Source: Anaeroplasmataceae bacterium (GTDB lineage: Bacteria > Bacillota_I > Bacilli_A > Acholeplasmatales > Anaeroplasmataceae). Taken from it: DNA of 17,104 bases. Each line of letters opens with the position of its first letter. The first letter of the stretch is position 1. Shown here in pieces: positions 13,213 through 17,104 of this stretch. The stretch is taken from NCBI GenBank assembly GCA_020024985.1, contig JAHHSW010000007.1:1-17104 (forward strand), given 5' to 3'. Under the pieces are notes generated by a model. That model was not told where the DNA came from, did no database searches, and worked only from the letters and a program-made list of their open reading frames with translations. Both the position numbers and the translations under genes were made by a program.

Positions 13213-15180
13213 TTACTTCTTTAAATTTTTCTTAAAATCATCAATTATAGCATCAACTGTAAAGCCGAATACCTCAGGAAGTTCCTTAAGTGGCATTGAT
13301 AAACCAAAGGTATCAATACCATGAACAACCTTAGCATACTTATACCAAGGCATTGAAGATCCCATCTCTACTGCCATAACTGGTAGATTGCTAGGAAGTA
13401 TGCTTTCCTTATATTCCACGCTTTGCTTATCAAATAGGAACATCGAAGGCATAGATACTACTCTAACATAAATCTTCTCACTCTCTAGCTTCTTAGCTAC
13501 CTCTAGGCATAATGATAGCTCAGAGCCACAGGTAACAATTACATACTTACAAGGCTTAGAAGGCTCATAGGCAACATATGCACCCCTACTAACCTCCTCA
13601 GGCTTAGTACAATCTAATACTGGTAAATCCTGTCTTGTTGTAACAATAACTGTAGGATACTTATTAGGCTTGAAGCTTTCAAATATTGCGGCAGTCATTT
13701 CTCTTGCGTCAGCTGGACGGAATAAATTAGTGTTAGGAATTGAACGAATCATTGTTAATTGCTCAATTGGCTGATGAGTAGGTCCATCCTCACCTACACA
13801 AATTGAATCATGTGAGAAATAGAATAATGATGGAATACTCATTAATGCTGCTAGACGAATAGCAGGCTTCATATAATCAGAGAATACAAAGAAGCCAGCA
13901 CAATATGCTCTTAAGCCACCATGAACAGTAATACCATTAGTAATGGCTGCCATTGCATGCTCTCTTACACCAAACTTAATATTTCTTCCAAGTGGATTTG
14001 ATGGACCAAAGATACCATCAGCACCCTTAACCATTGTAGATGATGATAAATCAGCACTACCACCCATAATATTAGGTAGCTTAGAGCCCATCCAATCAAT
14101 AATTTGACCCATTACCTTACGAGTAGAAATCTTAGAGCCGATTTCATACTTAGGCATTGTATCAAACTCATCAATCTTATAATCCTCATACATGAAGCTA
14201 CATAAAGCCTTATAATCAGCTGGATACTTAGCTGAATAATCCTCTAAATCCTTATTCCAGCTGCAGCAAGCATTATAGCCTCTATCGCTAACCATTTGCT
14301 TATACTGCTTCTTAACATCCTCAGGAAAATCAAATTCATCAAAATGATAATCAAGATTCTTTCTTAGCTCAATTAATTGCTCAGTTGAAAGTGGCTTACC
14401 ATGAACTGATGCCTCACCACTATTAGGAGCACCATAGCCAATTGTAGTCTTAATTTCGATAATAACTGGTCTTCCATCGCTTTCCTTAGCTAAATTAATA
14501 GCCTTATCAACCTCATCACAATCATTACCATTCTCTACAAAAATATGTCTCCAGCCCATTGCTTCCATCTTCAGCTTAGTATTCTCACTATTAGCAAGAG
14601 CAACCTCACCATCAAGCTGAATGTCATTTGAATCATATAAAACAATAAGCTTATCTAGACCTAAATGTCCTGCTAAAGACATTGCCTCCATAGATACACC
14701 CTCCTGTAAATCGCCATCACCACATAATACATATGTATAATGATTAATTACAGAATAATCATTCTTATTAAATCTTGCTGCTAAAAACTTTTCAGATATA
14801 GCTAAGCCTACGCTCATTGCAATACCTTGACCAAGAGGTCCTGTAGTTACCTCTACGCCAGCAGTATGACCATACTCAGGATGTCCTGGGCATAGGCTAC
14901 CCTTTTGTCTAAAGCTCTTAATATCCTCAAGTGAAATAAAGCCAGCTAAATGAAGAATTTCATATAATAGCATAGAGCCATGACCAGCTGATAGAATAAA
15001 TCTATCTCTATCAAACCACTTTGAATCCTGTGGATTGATATTTAAATGTCTTGTAAATAATGTGTGGACAATTGGAGCAGCACCAAGCACAATTCCTGGG
15101 TGACCACTCTTTGCCTTAGAAATAATTTCCGCTCCCATCACACGTAATGAATTAACACTTAGATTGTCTAAAGAGTTCAT
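13213..15180 (-). CDS. tkt: Transketolase
   Basis: This 655-residue thiamine diphosphate enzyme of the non-oxidative pentose phosphate pathway moves two-carbon units between sugar phosphates. Cofactor and substrate motifs are complete: SGHPGIVLG (25-33), SAGHGSMLLY (64-73), GPLGQGIAMSVG (114-125), the diphosphate/Mg motif GDGDLQEG (154-161), the catalytic Glu in VREHAM (Glu407), the aromatic FFVFSDYMKPAIR segment (430-442) and HDSICVGEDGPTHQP (457-471). Length is normal for full-length bacterial enzymes. AAGGAAGG precedes the ATG. It lies 44 bp after the acidic-tail membrane protein gene; I see no promoter or good terminator between them, so they may share a transcript. Confidence 0.97.
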   Translation of the reverse strand: MNSLDNLSVNSLRVMGAEIISKAKSGHPGIVLGAAPIVHTLFTRHLNINPQDSKWFDRDRFILSAGHGSMLLYEILHLAGFISLEDIKSFRQKGSLCPGHPEYGHTAGVEVTTGPLGQGIAMSVGLAISEKFLAARFNKNDYSVINHYTYVLCGDGDLQEGVSMEAMSLAGHLGLDKLIVLYDSNDIQLDGEVALANSENTKLKMEAMGWRHIFVENGNDCDEVDKAINLAKESDGRPVIIEIKTTIGYGAPNSGEASVHGKPLSTEQLIELRKNLDYHFDEFDFPEDVKKQYKQMVSDRGYNACCSWNKDLEDYSAKYPADYKALCSFMYEDYKIDEFDTMPKYEIGSKISTRKVMGQIIDWMGSKLPNIMGGSADLSSSTMVKGADGIFGPSNPLGRNIKFGVREHAMAAITNGITVHGGLRAYCAGFFVFSDYMKPAIRLAALMSIPSLFYFSHDSICVGEDGPTHQPIEQLTMIRSIPNTNLFRPADAREMTAAIFESFKPNKYPTVIVTTRQDLPVLDCTKPEEVSRGAYVAYEPSKPCKYVIVTCGSELSLCLEVAKKLESEKIYVRVVSMPSMFLFDKQSVEYKESILPSNLPVMAVEMGSSMPWYKYAKVVHGIDTFGLSMPLKELPEVFGFTVDAIIDDFKKNLKK

Positions 15181-15224
15181 AATTAACCTTCCTTTTAAAA
15201 ATATTTTTTGATATTTAAATACTA

Positions 15225-16052
15225 CTAATTATTCTTTGTTTCATCTTCTAAAGCATCAATAGCGTCATCTAATGATGGCTTACTATCCTCATCAGAAGCT
15301 ACAACCTCTGCCTCTACTACCTCTACATCTACTGCCTCTTTAGCCTCTTCATTTTCTAAAGTAGCCTTAGAAGCCTCATTATCTTCCTCTACGTCTGAAG
15401 CATTAGCATCAATAGCTTTATTCTCTTCTCTTACTGCCTCTTCACTAGCATCATCATCTAAATTATCCTCTGGATATAGATTCTTATAGAAGTCATCCAT
15501 ATACTCCTTTTGTAAATCTAAAAGCTCATCAAATCTCTTGCCACCTAAATATTCAGCAACCTTGTCTCTTGCCTTAACATTTTCATTAACAATCTTCTTC
15601 TTAGTTTGAGTATTAATAAAAATCATACCAATAAACATAACTAATAAAATACCTAAAATACCATAGGTTCCCCAAGAGCCCATCTTATCACCTAGGAAAA
15701 TAGATAATACTGCAAGTAATACTGCAATACCCATCATAGGATAAACAAAGGTCTTAGAGAATTTGCTAGAAATCTTATCAGCATTATCCCAGAAATCCAT
15801 CCAAATTTGGTTAATTGGTGCTTGATATAAATCCTTAAGCTTTTCATAATAACCATTTTCTAAAAATAATCTATAGTTCACTCCATCAAGAGAGGTCCAT
15901 ACTGCAAACTTACCATTCTTGATAACATACTCTTCCTTTACGCCCTCGAAGCTATCCATTAGGAATATTTCTACCCTATGTCCCTCAAGCTCCTGTACCT
16001 CATAAGGCTCTGCCTCATTAGCTAATTCATATAGCTTTTGATTCATTTTCAT
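15225..16052 (-). CDS. Two-helix membrane protein with acidic C-terminal tail, function unknown
   Basis: This 275-residue protein has a soluble N-terminal part (1-100), two hydrophobic helices (about 102-120 and 128-147) joined by a short GDKMGSWG turn, a basic stretch TKKKIVNENVKARDK (150-164) that should be cytoplasmic, and a low-complexity tail (193-275) dominated by Glu, Asp and Ala with repeated EAxE/EVVEAEVV segments. By the positive-inside rule both ends face the cytoplasm. I do not recognise the family. The start ATG 16052 has GGTGA 6 nt upstream; a Met two codons later is a poorer start. Transketolase follows and may be co-transcribed, with no functional link evident. Confidence 0.85.
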   Translation of the reverse strand: MKMNQKLYELANEAEPYEVQELEGHRVEIFLMDSFEGVKEEYVIKNGKFAVWTSLDGVNYRLFLENGYYEKLKDLYQAPINQIWMDFWDNADKISSKFSKTFVYPMMGIAVLLAVLSIFLGDKMGSWGTYGILGILLVMFIGMIFINTQTKKKIVNENVKARDKVAEYLGGKRFDELLDLQKEYMDDFYKNLYPEDNLDDDASEEAVREENKAIDANASDVEEDNEASKATLENEEAKEAVDVEVVEAEVVASDEDSKPSLDDAIDALEDETKNN

Positions 16053-16066
16053 TATAAATCACCATT

Positions 16067-16081
16067 ATACTCTATGAGTAT
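16067..16081. promoter_or_regulatory. Perfect inverted repeat before the acidic-tail membrane protein gene
   Basis: ATACTC TAT GAGTAT is a perfect 6-bp dyad between the predicted promoter and the ribosome binding site. It could be an operator or a small RNA hairpin. Part of it reads TATAAT on the minus strand, but a start from there would exclude the ribosome binding site. Confidence 0.4.
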
Positions 16082-16101
16082 CCTTTCTAAAATACAAGGG
16101 T

Positions 16102-16110
16102 ATTATATCA
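16102..16110 (-). promoter_or_regulatory. Extended -10 promoter of the acidic-tail membrane protein / transketolase unit
   Basis: TGATATAAT (TATAAT at 16102-16107) lies 50 bp before the start codon; the -35 region at 17 bp is TTTTAT. It follows the terminator of the CvpA-family gene. Confidence 0.65.
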
Positions 16111-16120
16111 TATAGATAAT

Positions 16121-16150
16121 ATAAATAAAAGTGGAGATATTCTCTCCACT
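16121..16150 (-). terminator. Terminator of the CvpA-family gene
   Basis: AGTGGAGA and TCTCCACT form a perfect 8-bp stem with a 5-nt loop. On the minus strand it is followed by TTTTATTTATA; on the plus strand by CTTTTTTT, so it could also work in the other direction. Confidence 0.88.
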
Positions 16151-16174
16151 CTTTTTTTAAACACTTTTTTAATT

Positions 16175-16900
16175 TTATAATCCAAATAATGCAAGAATTC
16201 TCTTTAAGAAATTTGCTTCATATAAAGCTTTTGAAACACGGAATGCATCTGGGTTATCTAATTGCATATCTACTACTAGGAAGTCCTTTGCTGGAGCAAA
16301 CCATTCCATATCCATAACTAGTGATAATACATAGAATAAAACAGTGATTATGATTGCATATAGGGCAACATAATAAATAATACCAAGTAAGCCATCTAAG
16401 AATCTTACAAGACCACTCTTTCTTAATCCACTTACAATAAGCTTTAAAATACCCATAACTAAAAGTAAGCCAACAAATAAAATACCAAATGAAATTGCAT
16501 TCATTGAAAGCTCTGCTAAATAGTTAGCTGTAGTGCTTACAAGATCAGTAACAGCTGGATTACCCATACCATTAGCTAAGATATCTGCTAAAAAGCCTGG
16601 GATTGCAAGTAGCTGTGCTAAGGCCTCTGAGGCTGTAGCCCCCTCAGGAATACCATTTTGAGCAACCGCATTATTAATATTATTTGTAAATGTTTCTAAT
16701 AGGGTTGGATAAATAATCTCATTATGAATTAGCATCTGTGCAAATTGACCTGCAAAGAAAATTGAGAATAAAATAATCGCTAATATACCAATATGAGATA
16801 AAAGCTTTTTCATAAAGCCTTGCTTAAAGCCAATAATTGCCATTAATAAGGCAAGAACAACTAATACTATATCTACGACTCCACAAAAACCAAAGTCCAT
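16175..16900 (-). CDS. CvpA family membrane protein
   Basis: This 241-residue protein has about four membrane helices (6-24, 36-55, 134-155, 170-195). The N-terminal pattern DIVLVVLALLMAIIGFKQGF (10-29) with MKKLLSHIGI and the later LRKSGLVRFLDGLLGIIYY (159-177) match the CvpA / colicin V production family. A roughly 80-residue insert between helices two and three, rich in Ala, Asn and Leu, is probably outside. CvpA proteins are poorly understood; the name comes from a colicin secretion phenotype, and envelope homeostasis roles have been suggested. AGGAGG lies 8 nt before ATG 16900. The gene is a single unit with its own promoter and terminator. Confidence 0.85.
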   Translation of the reverse strand: MDFGFCGVVDIVLVVLALLMAIIGFKQGFMKKLLSHIGILAIILFSIFFAGQFAQMLIHNEIIYPTLLETFTNNINNAVAQNGIPEGATASEALAQLLAIPGFLADILANGMGNPAVTDLVSTTANYLAELSMNAISFGILFVGLLLVMGILKLIVSGLRKSGLVRFLDGLLGIIYYVALYAIIITVLFYVLSLVMDMEWFAPAKDFLVVDMQLDNPDAFRVSKALYEANFLKRILALFGL

Positions 16901-16939
16901 AAAATAATCCTCCTTCTAAAAGTAAGTATTCTATTCAAT

Positions 16940-16968
16940 ATTATACATATGATTTTATAAAAATTCAA
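16940..16968 (-). promoter_or_regulatory. Promoter of the CvpA-family gene
   Basis: TTGAAT (16963-16968) and TATAAT (16940-16945) have a 17-bp spacer; the predicted leader is about 33 nt. Confidence 0.88.
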
Positions 16969-17059
16969 TCGTCTAATTTGTCTAAAATATATTGTTTTTT
17001 GCTATATTAACTAAAATTGTTGCTTTTTCTTAAAAGTTTTTTAACAGAAACACTCTGAA

Positions 17060-17077
17060 ATAACCATGATGATAACC
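17060..17077. repeat. Short direct repeat in the unassigned right-hand edge
   Basis: ATAACC occurs twice with a 6-bp spacer ATGATG (12-bp period). The surrounding stretch 16969-17104 holds no gene that I can support; two minus-strand frames remain open to the edge for about 20 codons, but neither has recognisable protein content or a clear terminator behind it. Confidence 0.3.
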
Positions 17078-17104
17078 AAAACACACGGTGTAGGTATTAA
17101 ATAT

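Noticed and set aside
17068..17104. Possible start of a plus-strand gene (ATGATGATAACC...) at the right edge
   Set aside because: Only about 12 codons are visible, there is no ribosome binding site, and the protein content is not recognisable.

Overview
This is a low-GC, gene-dense stretch of a bacterial chromosome, best explained as a low-GC Gram-positive (Bacillota, probably Bacilli/Erysipelotrichia-like). The reasons are strong AGGAGG-type ribosome binding sites, consensus sigma-A promoters with 17-bp spacers or TGnTATAAT extended -10 elements, a T-box riboswitch, and gene families typical of that phylum (DUF951, YolD-like, IorAB). I cannot name a genus. Fourteen of the fifteen protein genes I call, and the tRNA, lie on the minus strand. 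Only one small gene at 12936-13178 is on the plus strand. No phage, insertion sequence or CRISPR array was seen.

Layout, from low to high coordinates; minus-strand units are transcribed from right to left. (1) 40-4623: tRNA-Tyr with its own promoter; an AMP-forming acyl-CoA ligase behind a T-box leader whose specifier reads UAC (Tyr); and iorB/iorA, the two subunits of indolepyruvate:ferredoxin oxidoreductase. (2) 4669-8578: a housekeeping operon transcribed as M42 aminopeptidase, mnmG, rsmG and a 54-codon DUF951 gene, with a promoter at the front and a terminator at the end. (3) 8596-10937: an L-2-amino-thiazoline-4-carboxylic acid hydrolase-family protein, then a Y-family DNA polymerase overlapping a YolD-like partner. 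(4) 10950-12676: a Na/Pi cotransporter with a PhoU-like tail. (5) 12887-13206: the lone plus-strand gene, unknown, with a run of seven G in its ribosome binding region and a perfect two-way terminator. (6) 13213-16110: a two-helix membrane protein with a long acidic tail, followed by transketolase. (7) 16121-16968: a CvpA-family membrane protein. The last 136 bases are unassigned.

The most interesting unit is the first. A tyrosine-sensing T-box turns on its gene when tRNA-Tyr is uncharged. Here that gene is a carboxylic acid:CoA ligase beside IorAB, an enzyme that interconverts arylpyruvates and arylacetyl-CoA. Starvation-induced expression fits an anabolic route in which an arylacetate is activated to its CoA thioester, reductively carboxylated to the arylpyruvate and transaminated to the amino acid. 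This route is known in some methanogens and inferred in rumen bacteria. The substrate 4-hydroxyphenylacetate and the reductive direction are inferences from the specifier and the gene neighbourhood.
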